Below, piece by piece: positions 27,335-38,375 of a stretch of 64,000 nt of DNA. The position numbers were made by a program, and so were the translations under genes. Each line of letters begins with the position of its first letter. Position 1 is the stretch's first letter. Source of the stretch: Mycolicibacterium sp. MU0050 (GTDB lineage Bacteria; Actinomycetota; Actinomycetes; Mycobacteriales; Mycobacteriaceae); the NCBI RefSeq assembly GCF_963378085.1, contig NZ_OY726395.1, positions 4,154,001 through 4,218,000 of the forward strand. The letters are read 5' to 3'. The notes beneath the pieces were generated by a model. It was given only the letters and a program-made list of their open reading frames with translations, searched no databases and had not been told where the DNA came from.

Positions 27335-28761
27335 CCGCGGTCCTCGAACCCCGGACGGCCGCGACTGCCGGCGCGGCGCTCGACGTCGCACCCGACACCG
27401 GGGCCCACGTCGTCCGCCTCGATCAGCTGCCCGAGGCGCCGCGCAACCCGCTGCCCTATCGGCAGCGGCTGGCGGCGGTGAAGTCCTATCACACGGGCAC
27501 CGAGAAACTGCGGGACGCGGGCGGCCCGGTCACCCGCATCGTGCTGGCGCCCCGGTGGCTGATGGCGCCGATCGTGCTGGCCACCTCGCCGCAGGCCATC
27601 CGGGATGTCCTGGCGGTGCGCGACGGCACCGTCGACAAGATGTCGCCGGTGTTCGCCGAACTGCGCGCGCTCCTCGGGGAGAACCTGGTCAATCTGCCGC
27701 ACGACCGCTGGTTGCCGCGGCGGCGGACCATCCAGCCGGCGTTCACCAAGCAGCGGATCGCCCAACTCGGCGGGCACGCCACCGCCGCCGCGGCGTCGGT
27801 GGTGCGCGGGTGGCGCGACGGCGACGAGGTCGATCTGGGCGCCCAGGCGCGCACGCTGACCATGCGGGCGCTCGGCCAATCGGTGTTCGGCATCGACCTC
27901 GAGGAACGTGCCGAACAGATCGAGGAGCATCTGCACACCGCCATGACCTACGCGGTGCGCCGGGCGCTGCGGCCGGTCCGGCCGCCGGCCTGGCTACCGA
28001 CGGCGGGGCGGCGACGGGCGCAGCGGGCCAGCGCCGCACTGCGCGCGTTGGCCGACGACATCCTGCAGCAATGCCGCGCTCACCCCGAGCGGGAGGCCCC
28101 GCTGGTGCAGGCCCTGATCGCGGCGACCGACCCGGTCACCGGCCGCCGGCTGACGGACCGGGAGATCTGCGACGAGTTGATCATCTTCCTGTTCGCCGGT
28201 CACGACACCGTCGCCACCACGCTGACGCACGCGCTGTGGCAGTTGGGGCGGCACCCGCAGATCCAGCAGCGGGTGGCCGAGGAGGTCGGTCAGCTGGGTG
28301 CGCGCCCGCTCACCGGCCAGGATCTCGGTGCGCTGAACTACACCGCGCAGGTGGTGAAGGAGACGCTCCGGCTGTGCCCGCCGGCGCCCACCGGCACCCG
28401 CACCGCCACCCGCGACCTGAACGTCGGCGGCTACCGGGTGCCGGCCGGCACCACGCTGGCCTTCGGCCGGATGGCCGTGCAGCGCGACCCGGCGTTGTGG
28501 GACGACCCGCTGGTGTTCGACCCCGACCGCTTCGCCCCGGGACGGGCGGCCGGCCGCGATCGCTGGCAGTACCTGCCGTTCGGCGGGGGGCCGCGCTCGT
28601 GCATCGGTGACCACTTCGCCATGATGGAGGCCACGCTGGCCCTGGCAACGCTGATCCGGGAGGTCGACATCGAGTCGCTCGAGGAATCCTTTCCCCTCGC
28701 AGTACATTTCACGTTGGTCGCCGACGGACCGATCCCGGCGCGGATCCGCAGGCGCCGATGA
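27331..28761 (+). CDS. Cytochrome P450
   Basis: A 476-residue soluble P450 with every landmark: the I-helix oxygen-activation motif AGHDT (289-293), the ExxR pair E344/R347, and the haem loop FGGGPRSCIG with the iron ligand C424. It looks like a CYP that takes fatty-acid-like or hydrophobic substrates, but the family number cannot be assigned by eye. It is sandwiched between the GNAT-like gene and the MoeY-like gene with four-base overlaps at both ends. It therefore probably oxidises an intermediate of a shared pathway. No dedicated ferredoxin or reductase gene lies in the operon. Confidence 0.93.
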   Translation: MTAVLEPRTAATAGAALDVAPDTGAHVVRLDQLPEAPRNPLPYRQRLAAVKSYHTGTEKLRDAGGPVTRIVLAPRWLMAPIVLATSPQAIRDVLAVRDGTVDKMSPVFAELRALLGENLVNLPHDRWLPRRRTIQPAFTKQRIAQLGGHATAAAASVVRGWRDGDEVDLGAQARTLTMRALGQSVFGIDLEERAEQIEEHLHTAMTYAVRRALRPVRPPAWLPTAGRRRAQRASAALRALADDILQQCRAHPEREAPLVQALIAATDPVTGRRLTDREICDELIIFLFAGHDTVATTLTHALWQLGRHPQIQQRVAEEVGQLGARPLTGQDLGALNYTAQVVKETLRLCPPAPTGTRTATRDLNVGGYRVPAGTTLAFGRMAVQRDPALWDDPLVFDPDRFAPGRAAGRDRWQYLPFGGGPRSCIGDHFAMMEATLALATLIREVDIESLEESFPLAVHFTLVADGPIPARIRRRR

Positions 28762-30878
28762 CGGGTCCGGACTCCACGCGCTGGCAGCCGGTCATCCTCG
28801 ACGAGGATGTCGCCGCCGACCGGGACACGTTGGCCCGGTTGCGCGGTGACCCGGCCCTGGAGTTCCTCGACCATCGGGACGCGCAACGGGCCGAACTCGG
28901 CGAGTTACGCCCGCCGGTCGGTGACGGCCTGCTCGCCGAGGGGTCGCGCTGGGTGTACTACCCGTGGCGGCGAACCGTGGTGGCGCTGCTGGGGCCGCGG
29001 GCGTTCCACCGGCTCCGGCTGGACCGCAACCGCAACCTGATCACCGCGGAGGAACAGCACCACCTCGGTCGACTCTCGATCGGGGTGGCCGGGTTGAGCG
29101 TCGGCCACGTCATCGCACATACCCTCGCCGCCCAGGGTCTTTGCGGCGAACTGCGGCTGGCCGACTTCGACGTCCTGGAGCTGTCCAACCTCAACCGGGT
29201 GCCGTCCGGCGTGCTCGACCTCGGGGTGAACAAGGCGGTCGCGGCGGCCCGGCGCATCGCCGAGCTCGACCCCTATCTGCCGATCACGGTGTTCCTCGAC
29301 GGCGTCACCAACGACACCGTCGACGACTTCGTCGCCGGAACCGACGTGGTGGTCGAGGAATGCGACTCGCTGGACATCAAGGCCGTGGTCCGCGAGGTGG
29401 CCCGCCGCCACCGGGTTCCGGTCTTGATGGCGACCAGCGACCGCGGGCTCATCGACGTCGAGCGCTTCGACCTCGAGCCGCAGCGACCGATTCTGCACGG
29501 GCTGCTGGGGTCGGTCGACGCCGAGGAGCTCGCCGGGATGTCCGCACGCGACAAGATCCCGCACATGCTGGGCCATCTCGACGTGCCGCGGGCCTCGGCC
29601 CGCGCCGCGGCGTCGATGGTCGAGGTCGGCCGGACGCTGACCACGTGGCCACAGCTGGCCGCCGACGTGATCCTCGGCGCCACGACGATCGCCGAGGCGG
29701 TACGCCGGCTGGGACTCGGGGAACCGCTGCCGTCGGGCCGCACCCGGGTCGACGTGAGCGGCGCACTGGACGGACTGGCGGAACCGCCGCAGCCGGCCGA
29801 ACGCGCCGCGGCGGCCGAACCCGGTCGGCCGCAGGTGCCGTCCGGGGTGCTCGAGCGGATCGCCGAGGCCGCCAATCGCGCGCCGTCGGGTGGCAACTCC
29901 CAGCCCTGGCACATCGAGACCGAACCGGACTCCGTGACGGTGCGCCTGCGCACCGAGGGTCGCGCCACCATCGACGTCGCGCATCGCGGCGGCGCGGTGG
30001 CGGTGGGCGCCGCGGTGTTCAACGCGCGGGTCGCCGCCTCGGCCCACCAGCGGCTGGGACCGGTTTCCTGGCACCAGGATTCGCAGCATCCGCTGGCGGC
30101 GACGGTGCAGCTGACCCCCGGGACGGACCCCGCGCTGGCCGAACTGTACGACGCGATGTGGCACCGGGAGACCAACCGCAACCGGGGCCGGCCCGGCGCG
30201 CTCGACGCCGACACCGTCGCGGCATTGGAGGCGGCGGCGTCCGGGCAGGGCGCCCGGTTGCAGCTGATCACCACCGACCCCGAGATCGGCGCGTTGATCG
30301 AGATCCTGGCGGCCACCGACCGCATCCGTTATCTGACGCCGCACCTGCACCGGGAGATGATCAGCGAATTGCGTTGGCCCACCGACCCGGAACCGGACAC
30401 CGGCATCGACGTCGGACTGCTCGGCCTCGACGAGAGCGACCTCGCCGTCCTGGAGGTGCTGCGCCGCTCCGACGTCATGGCGCACCTGGCCCGCTGGGAC
30501 GCCGGGTCCGCCCTGGGCGAGGAGGTCGGCGAACGGATCCGGGTCAGCTCCGGGCTCGGCGTGGTGTGGGTCGACGGGCAGGCCCTGCTCGACTACGCCC
30601 GCGGCGGGCAGGGCGCCGAGGCGGTGTGGGTGGCTGCCGCGGCCCGCGGCCTTGCCGTGCAACCGATCTCGCCGGTCTTCCTGCACGCCCATGACGAGCG
30701 CGAACTGCGCGACGTCTCGGCCCCGTACGCGGCACAATTGCAGGAGCTCTCCGACCGCTTTCGCCGGACGATCGGGGTGCCCGAGGACGCGGGACTGATC
30801 CTGCTGCTCCGGTTCGCCGAGGCGCCGCCGACCGCGGGACGCAGCCGTCGCCGGGCGCTGGCCGGGCAGGGAAGGTAA
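28758..30878 (+). CDS. MoeY-like ThiF (E1)-nitroreductase fusion protein
   Basis: A 706-residue two-domain protein. Residues about 95-330 are a ThiF/E1-like adenylation domain (SIGVAGLSVG, ADFDVLELSNLNR, GVNKAVAAARRIAELDP, VVEECDSLDIK). The usual zinc-binding CxxC pairs are missing. Residues about 360-690 are an FMN nitroreductase-like domain (NRAPSGGNSQPWH). The same architecture and length occur in M. tuberculosis Rv1355c, labelled MoeY only because of its E1 part and also next to a GGDEF-EAL gene (Rv1354c). Nothing here shows molybdopterin synthesis. Adenylation of a carboxylate followed by flavin-dependent oxidation, as in azol(in)e-peptide synthetases, is a better model. The ATG at 28758 overlaps the P450 stop. 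Confidence 0.8.
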   Translation: MTGPDSTRWQPVILDEDVAADRDTLARLRGDPALEFLDHRDAQRAELGELRPPVGDGLLAEGSRWVYYPWRRTVVALLGPRAFHRLRLDRNRNLITAEEQHHLGRLSIGVAGLSVGHVIAHTLAAQGLCGELRLADFDVLELSNLNRVPSGVLDLGVNKAVAAARRIAELDPYLPITVFLDGVTNDTVDDFVAGTDVVVEECDSLDIKAVVREVARRHRVPVLMATSDRGLIDVERFDLEPQRPILHGLLGSVDAEELAGMSARDKIPHMLGHLDVPRASARAAASMVEVGRTLTTWPQLAADVILGATTIAEAVRRLGLGEPLPSGRTRVDVSGALDGLAEPPQPAERAAAAEPGRPQVPSGVLERIAEAANRAPSGGNSQPWHIETEPDSVTVRLRTEGRATIDVAHRGGAVAVGAAVFNARVAASAHQRLGPVSWHQDSQHPLAATVQLTPGTDPALAELYDAMWHRETNRNRGRPGALDADTVAALEAAASGQGARLQLITTDPEIGALIEILAATDRIRYLTPHLHREMISELRWPTDPEPDTGIDVGLLGLDESDLAVLEVLRRSDVMAHLARWDAGSALGEEVGERIRVSSGLGVVWVDGQALLDYARGGQGAEAVWVAAAARGLAVQPISPVFLHAHDERELRDVSAPYAAQLQELSDRFRRTIGVPEDAGLILLLRFAEAPPTAGRSRRRALAGQGR

Positions 30879-30881
30879 GCG

Positions 30882-32735
30882 ATGGAACGCAGCCTCGACG
30901 TGGTGGTGACCTCGGTGGCCACCCGGCTGATGGCGGTCGACGCCGCCAACGCCGTCGCGGTGATCCAGCCGATCCTGGCCGATCTCGTCGAACATTTCAA
31001 AGTCGACGTGAGCTTCCTGCGGCGCAACGACCACGACCTGAAGGCCTCCATCCTGGTCGCGGAGTGGCCGGTGCGGCCGGATGTGCCGGACCCCGATCCC
31101 CTGGCGGTGATCTACTTCGCCGACGCCGACCCGGTGTTCGCGATCTCCGAGCACGGCAAGAAGCCGCACGTCTTCCGCCCCGAGCCGGCGACCGGCGAGT
31201 ACCAGCAGACCATCGAGGGCGGCGGCGGCGTCTCCCACAGCTCGATGGCCGCGGCGCCGCTGGTCTCCGGCGACGTCACCACCGGGGTGCTCGGCTTCGT
31301 CAAGTTCGGTGACCGCGAATGGTTTCCCGACGAACTCAACGCCCTGGAGGCCATCGGGTCGCTGTTCGCGCAGGTGCAGGCGCGCATCAAGGCCGAGGAT
31401 CAACTGCGCTACCTCGCCGAGCACGACGACCTCACCGGCGTGTACAACCGCCGCGCGCTCATCGCGCATCTGGAGGGCCGGCTCGCCGCAGGGCAGGACG
31501 GACCGGTCGCCGTGCTGTTCTTGGATCTCGACCGGCTCAAGGCCGTCAACGACTACCTCGGTCACACCGCCGGCGACGAGTTCATCCGGGTCTCCGCACA
31601 GCGGCTCCGGGAGGAAACCGGGTCCGACTGCCTGATCGCCCGGCTCGGCGGCGACGAGTTCGTGGTGGTGCCCGCCGCCGCCATGTCCGCTTCGGATGCC
31701 GAGGTGCTGGCCCGGCGATTGCACGCGGCCCTGAGCGAACGCGTCGCGGTCGACGGCGAGACACTGACCCGGACCGTCAGTGTCGGTGTGGCGGTGGGCA
31801 ATCCGGGCGAGCAGTCGGTCTCGGACCTGCTGCGCCGCGCCGATCAAGCGGTGTTGGAGGCCAAGGACACCGGCGGAAACGCGGTCAGCGTCTTCACCGA
31901 GGACATGGCGATGCGCACCGCGCTGCGCAACGACGTCGAGCTGCACCTGCAGGGCGTGATCGAGGGCGACGCGCTGGTCCTGCACTACCTTCCCGAGATC
32001 GACATGCGCACCGGGGAGGTGCTGGCGGCCGAGGCCCTGGTGCGCTGGCAGCATCCGACCCGCGGCCTGCTGTTCCCCGACTCGTTCATCGGCGTCGCCG
32101 AATCCATCAATCTGGCAGGCGAACTGGGCCGCTGGGTGCTCCGGCGGGCCTGCGCCGAATTCAGCCGGTGGCGCGCGCGAGGGGTGGGCCTCGACGCCCT
32201 GCTCCGGGTGAACGTCTCCCCGGTGCAGCTCGTCGCGGACGGGTACGCCGGCACCGTCGCGGACATCCTGGCCGAGTTCGGCCTGTCCGGGGACTCGGTG
32301 TGCCTCGAGATCACCGAAAGCCTGGTGGTCCAGGACATCGAGGCCACCCGCAAGACCCTGGCCGCCCTCAAGAAGGTCGGCGTGCAGATCGCCGTCGACG
32401 ACTTCGGCACCGGCTACAGCGTGCTGTCGCATCTGAAATCCCTGCCGGTGGACACGCTGAAGATCGACCGCAGCTTCGTGCGCGACCTGGGCTCCAGCGC
32501 CGGCGACCTGGCCATCGTGCGGGCCATCATCGCGCTCGCCGAGGCGTTCGGGCTGAGCCTGGTGGCCGAGGGCGTGGAGACGGTGGCCGCCGCCCAAACG
32601 CTGGCCGCACACCGCTGCTACCGCGCGCAGGGCTATCTGCTGTCCGTGCCGCTCGAGGGTGCCGCAATGGAATCGCTACTGGCCCAACGGCATATCGAGC
32701 TGCCGTTCAGCACGGTCGAACCGCTACCGCGGTGA
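30882..32735 (+). CDS. GAF-GGDEF-EAL c-di-GMP cyclase/phosphodiesterase
   Basis: A 617-residue bifunctional c-di-GMP enzyme resembling M. tuberculosis Rv1354c. Residues about 1-165 form a GAF sensor. The cyclase domain has an intact GGDEF (256-260), and the phosphodiesterase domain an intact EAL (384-386), the loop-6 DDFGTGYS (506-513) and EGVET. Both activities are thus possible, and the GAF domain probably tips the balance. No membrane segment is present, so the signal is cytoplasmic. It begins 3 bp after the MoeY-like gene. The most economical idea is that the GAF domain reads the product or state of the pathway encoded upstream (inference). Confidence 0.93.
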   Translation: MERSLDVVVTSVATRLMAVDAANAVAVIQPILADLVEHFKVDVSFLRRNDHDLKASILVAEWPVRPDVPDPDPLAVIYFADADPVFAISEHGKKPHVFRPEPATGEYQQTIEGGGGVSHSSMAAAPLVSGDVTTGVLGFVKFGDREWFPDELNALEAIGSLFAQVQARIKAEDQLRYLAEHDDLTGVYNRRALIAHLEGRLAAGQDGPVAVLFLDLDRLKAVNDYLGHTAGDEFIRVSAQRLREETGSDCLIARLGGDEFVVVPAAAMSASDAEVLARRLHAALSERVAVDGETLTRTVSVGVAVGNPGEQSVSDLLRRADQAVLEAKDTGGNAVSVFTEDMAMRTALRNDVELHLQGVIEGDALVLHYLPEIDMRTGEVLAAEALVRWQHPTRGLLFPDSFIGVAESINLAGELGRWVLRRACAEFSRWRARGVGLDALLRVNVSPVQLVADGYAGTVADILAEFGLSGDSVCLEITESLVVQDIEATRKTLAALKKVGVQIAVDDFGTGYSVLSHLKSLPVDTLKIDRSFVRDLGSSAGDLAIVRAIIALAEAFGLSLVAEGVETVAAAQTLAAHRCYRAQGYLLSVPLEGAAMESLLAQRHIELPFSTVEPLPR

Positions 32736-33542
32736 GCGCCCGCCCGGATTGCGCACCAGCAGCTCCAACCGCCCGAACCGGCTCGCCGCGCGCGTCACGA
32801 ATGCCAGCTCCGCGCTCTCGGCGTCGAGGCGCTGCGGCCAGGACAATTCGGCGTCGTCGCGCAACGCGAGGATGACGCTGTAGCGCGCGCGCACCAACTC
32901 CAGCTCCGAATCCCCGGCCGCCTTGGTCACCGCGACGCCGGCCACCCGGCCGTCGTCGAAAACTAGGTGCGCCAGATTCTCGACGGGCACCCGGGGTACG
33001 TCCTCGTCGCGGGCCCGCTCGGCCGCCCACTCGGCCACGGTGCCGGGGTCGGAGCGCAGGTCCACCACCCCGACCGACACCGCCTCGACGTGTTCGTCGG
33101 CTCCGGTGTAATGGACCGTCAGCCGCGGGTCGACCACCGTGGTGGACAGCACGCCACCCCGGGCGGGCAGACATTGACCTGCCCAGTCACGCAGCGAGGC
33201 GCCGACGAATGTCACTGTCCCGACGGGGAACTCGGGGCGCACCCGGGACGGCCCGTCGACCAGCCGGACCGGCAGCGCCCCAGCCGGGCCGTCGGGTTCG
33301 GCCGGGGGGATGTCGTCGGTGACCTGCCGCAGGTACTCGGCGGCCGCCTCGTCGTCGGTCGAGGCGGGTGCGGCCCGCAACACGGTCAGGCCGAGCTTGA
33401 CCGCGGCCACCGCGGCCGCCGTCGCCGTCACCCCCACGCCCACACAGACGACGTCGACGGTGTCGTCCCAGGCGATCCCCTCGGGATCGTCCGGCGGTTC
33501 GAAGTCGTCCTGCGGCCTGCGGCGGCGGTGCTTGTCAGCCAT
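32724..33542 (-). CDS. Protein with a degenerate FAD/NAD-binding N-terminus
   Basis: A 272-residue protein. Its segment at about 27-55 (VDVVCVGVGVTATAAAVAA) resembles the first beta-alpha-beta unit of flavoprotein dehydrogenases such as fumarate reductase or ketosteroid dehydrogenase. The GxGxxG loop is imperfect and the catalytic half of those enzymes is absent. The rest is unrecognised. It may be a non-catalytic descendant. It overlaps the pyrE stop by eight bases and so is translated with it. Its 3' end overlaps the convergent c-di-GMP gene by 12 bp. Confidence 0.6.
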   Translation of the reverse strand: MADKHRRRRPQDDFEPPDDPEGIAWDDTVDVVCVGVGVTATAAAVAAVKLGLTVLRAAPASTDDEAAAEYLRQVTDDIPPAEPDGPAGALPVRLVDGPSRVRPEFPVGTVTFVGASLRDWAGQCLPARGGVLSTTVVDPRLTVHYTGADEHVEAVSVGVVDLRSDPGTVAEWAAERARDEDVPRVPVENLAHLVFDDGRVAGVAVTKAAGDSELELVRARYSVILALRDDAELSWPQRLDAESAELAFVTRAASRFGRLELLVRNPGGRSPR

Positions 33543-34098
33543 CGTTCAGCCCGAGATCATCCAGCCCGAGCAGGCTGCGGTACGGCAGCCCCTCGGCCTC
33601 GATGATCTCAGCGGCACCGGTCGCGCGGTCGACGACGGTGGCCACTCCGACCACCTCGCCGCCCTGCTCCCGGACGGCGCGGACGGCGGTCAGCGGCGAG
33701 GCACCGGTGGTGCTGGTGTCCTCGACGACCAGCACGCGCCGGCCCGCGACGTCGAATCCCTCGATGAGACGCTGCATGCCGTGGGTTTTCGTGGACTTGC
33801 GCACCACGAACGCGTCCACCGGACGGCCCTCGGCGTGCATGACGGCGGTCGCGACCGGGTCGGCGCCCAGCGTCAATCCGCCGACGGCGGCGTAGTCCCA
33901 GTCGGCGGTGAGTTCCCGCATCAGGGAGCCGATCAGTCGGGCGGCCCGGTGCTGCAGTGTGGCGCGGCGCAGGTCGACGTAGTAGTCGGATTCCTTGCCG
34001 GAGGACAACACCACCCGGCCGCGGACCACGGAGAGTCGACGCACCAGGTCGGCGAGTTCGGCGCGGTCGGACGCCGTGAGTTCAGGGGTGGGCGGCAC
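33535..34098 (-). CDS. pyrE: Orotate phosphoribosyltransferase
   Basis: Converts orotate and PRPP to orotidine 5'-phosphate in de novo pyrimidine synthesis. The 187-residue protein has the PRPP-binding motif VLVVEDTSTTGAS, the catalytic-loop lysines in VVRKSTKTHG and the SGKESDYYVDLR segment. GTG at 34098 gives the normal length; upstream codons in frame belong antisense to nothing conserved. It lies 11 bp after ttfA, on the same strand. Confidence 0.94.
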   Translation of the reverse strand: MPPTPELTASDRAELADLVRRLSVVRGRVVLSSGKESDYYVDLRRATLQHRAARLIGSLMRELTADWDYAAVGGLTLGADPVATAVMHAEGRPVDAFVVRKSTKTHGMQRLIEGFDVAGRRVLVVEDTSTTGASPLTAVRAVREQGGEVVGVATVVDRATGAAEIIEAEGLPYRSLLGLDDLGLNDG

Positions 34099-34109
34099 GG
34101 ATCCTCGGT

Positions 34110-34778
34110 TTAGCGCTGATAGTGGGGGGCTTGCCTGACGTTGCGCGGCGGCGCGGCGATCGCCCGCTGCGCCGTCGGCGGCAGCACCCGCAGCAGGTCG
34201 TTGAACTGCCGCACGGTGCGCAGGCCCTCGTCCCACTGGGCCCGGGTGCTGGAGACCGGCATGGACAGCAGGGTCCAGTTCTCCTCGTTCCACATGATCT
34301 CGGCGCAGTCCGGGGCGGTGTGGGCGAAGGTGACCATCCGGCGGTCACAGGCGCGCCGGGCGGCGTCGAGGTTGGTCGAATAGACCATCCGCGGACCGAT
34401 GGCGCCGAGCAGCCAGATGTCGTTCTCGCGGGGCTCCTTGATGCCCTTGAGGCGCAGATCCATGACCACGCTGGTGCCGACCTTGCGGTGCAGCGCGATC
34501 ACGGTGGCGACGTCCTCGAGATCGAAGATGAAGACGGCCTCACCACGGATTTGACCGAGCACCACGTTGCGCGCGGTGACGTCGCCGACGGTGGAGATGA
34601 CCCCCCGCTTCCAGCGGTGGAGGACATCACTGGACTCGGGCTCGTAATCGAACCCGTGGGACCGTGCCCACGACTTGCGACGGCGACCGAGCCCACGACG
34701 CCGATCGATGTCGACGTACAGCAGCACCGCCGCACCCGTGAAACAGAGTGCGGACAGCGTGAACCAGAGCGGGACCAT
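34110..34778 (-). CDS. ttfA: TtfA-like trehalose monomycolate transport factor
   Basis: A 222-residue protein with one N-terminal membrane helix (about residues 4-23) followed by a basic RRRGLGRRRK stretch and a soluble domain. By length, topology and position between clpB and pyrE it corresponds to M. tuberculosis Rv0383c. That protein was described as TtfA, an essential partner of MmpL3 in moving trehalose monomycolate for mycolic-acid assembly. A strong hairpin separates it from clpB. The ATG at 34778 is used. Confidence 0.85.
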   Translation of the reverse strand: MVPLWFTLSALCFTGAAVLLYVDIDRRRGLGRRRKSWARSHGFDYEPESSDVLHRWKRGVISTVGDVTARNVVLGQIRGEAVFIFDLEDVATVIALHRKVGTSVVMDLRLKGIKEPRENDIWLLGAIGPRMVYSTNLDAARRACDRRMVTFAHTAPDCAEIMWNEENWTLLSMPVSSTRAQWDEGLRTVRQFNDLLRVLPPTAQRAIAAPPRNVRQAPHYQR

Positions 34779-34858
34779 TGCGCCTAGCCTATCTGCTCGG
34801 GGGCCGATCAGAGAAAGACCGCGGGTTACAACCCCGTCACACCTGCCCCCAATTGCGG

Positions 34859-34916
34859 CGAACAGACACAGAATCGCACGCCGTGCGGCGTTTTGATGCG
34901 ATTCTGCGTCTGTTCG
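34859..34916. terminator. Long hairpin between clpB and ttfA
   Basis: Two 20-base arms, 34859-34878 and 34897-34916, are complementary at 19 positions. The 18-base loop contains a second small stem, CGCCGTGCGGCG, followed by TTTT. It lies immediately after the clpB stop on the minus strand and would stop transcription before ttfA. The unusual length also fits a dispersed intergenic repeat. Confidence 0.65.
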
Positions 34917-34925
34917 GCGGGCAAC

Positions 34926-37472
<2,547 letters not shown>

Positions 37473-37549
37473 GACACCTCCACTCTCTTCGTAGAAGGGG
37501 CCAGCAGCTGGCCCGATAAATGCTTGTCGTATCGATCAACGCAGTCAAG

Positions 37550-37570
37550 GTTGAGTCTGTTCCGCTCAAC
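37550..37570. promoter_or_regulatory. HAIR element (HspR site) of clpB
   Basis: GTTGAGT and GCTCAAC are separated by seven bases, matching the HspR consensus CTTGAGT-N7-ACTCAAG with few differences. It lies between clpB and the divergent transporter gene at 37647 and could affect both. Confidence 0.8.
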
Positions 37571-37633
37571 TCTATCTTTTTTCGCGACGCGCCGCGAAAA
37601 CCGGATCGATGTCCGCATCGGCGGCGATACCGC

Positions 37634-37639
37634 TACCTT
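37634..37639 (+). promoter_or_regulatory. -10 element of the GAP-family gene
   Basis: TACCTT ends 7 bp before the GTG start, the leaderless arrangement; this decides the start codon of the gene. Confidence 0.5.
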
Positions 37640-37646
37640 CACTCCC

Positions 37647-38315
37647 GTGAGCGCCAGTTTCGCTTCCGCCCTGACCGAACTCATTCCGCTCGGTCTGGTG
37701 ATCGCGCTGTCGCCGCTGACCATCATCCCGGCGGTGCTGACGCTGCACACCGCGCGGCCGCGGCCCACCGGCCTGGCGTTCGGCGCGGGTTGGCTGCTGG
37801 GCCTGGCGGCGCTGACCTCGATCTTCGTCGCGGCGTCCGGCCTGGTGGGCAATCTGGACAAACCGCCATCCTGGGCGTCCTGGCTGCGCATCGTGGTCGG
37901 CGCGCTGCTGATCGTGTTCGGCGGCTACCGCTGGGCCACCCGGCACAAGTCCGAGCACGCACCGGCCTGGATGCGCAAGCTCGGCGGCCTGACCCCGGCG
38001 CGCGCGCTGGGCACCGCCGCGTTGTTGGTCGTGGCCAACCCGAAGGTGTTGTTCATCTGCATCGCCGCGGGTTTGGCCATCGGCACCGCGGGCATCGGGC
38101 AGCCGCAGGTGTGGGCCGCGGTGGTCTACTTCGTCGCGGTGGCCGGCAGCACCGTCGCGCTGCCGGTCCTGGCCTACGCGGTCTCCGGTGATCGCCTCGC
38201 CGCGCCGTTGGCCCGACTCAAGGACTGGATGGAGCGTCGGCACGCGACATTGGTGGCCGCGATTCTGGTGGTGATCGGTCTGCTGGTGCTCTACAAGGGA
38301 ATTCACGGCCTCTGA
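37647..38315 (+). CDS. GAP/LysE-like membrane transporter
   Basis: A 222-residue membrane protein with about six helices, starting ALTELIPLGLVIALSPLTIIPAVL, and with LVVANPKVLFICIAAG in the middle. This is the pattern of the mycobacterial GAP/Sap family (glycopeptidolipid and sulfolipid addressing proteins), distantly related to LysE exporters. The cargo is unknown; a role at the cell envelope is likely. GTG at 37647 is chosen by the -10 element and by the helix beginning at once. It is divergent from clpB across the HAIR site. Confidence 0.75.
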   Translation: MSASFASALTELIPLGLVIALSPLTIIPAVLTLHTARPRPTGLAFGAGWLLGLAALTSIFVAASGLVGNLDKPPSWASWLRIVVGALLIVFGGYRWATRHKSEHAPAWMRKLGGLTPARALGTAALLVVANPKVLFICIAAGLAIGTAGIGQPQVWAAVVYFVAVAGSTVALPVLAYAVSGDRLAAPLARLKDWMERRHATLVAAILVVIGLLVLYKGIHGL

Positions 38316-38375
38316 GCGGCTCGCCGCCGGTAGCGGTGACCGCCGTACCGGGCCGCGGCGGGCTAACGTTGAGAG

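Noticed and set aside
29061..29700. MoeY-like protein as a genuine molybdopterin enzyme serving the nearby CO dehydrogenase
   Set aside because: It is 8 kb away on the other strand, in an operon with P450 and c-di-GMP genes, and has an added nitroreductase domain not needed for that step.
28905..32612. A minus-strand open frame of 1235 codons opposite the MoeY-like and c-di-GMP genes
   Set aside because: It is antisense to two well-conserved genes, its product is rich in R, H, G and D with no domain, and such long shadow frames are usual at this GC content.
38316..38375. GC-rich complementary stretches between the GAP-family and CYTH genes as a terminator
   Set aside because: The pairing is patchy, there is no loop of sensible size, and the CYTH gene follows closely with its own -10.
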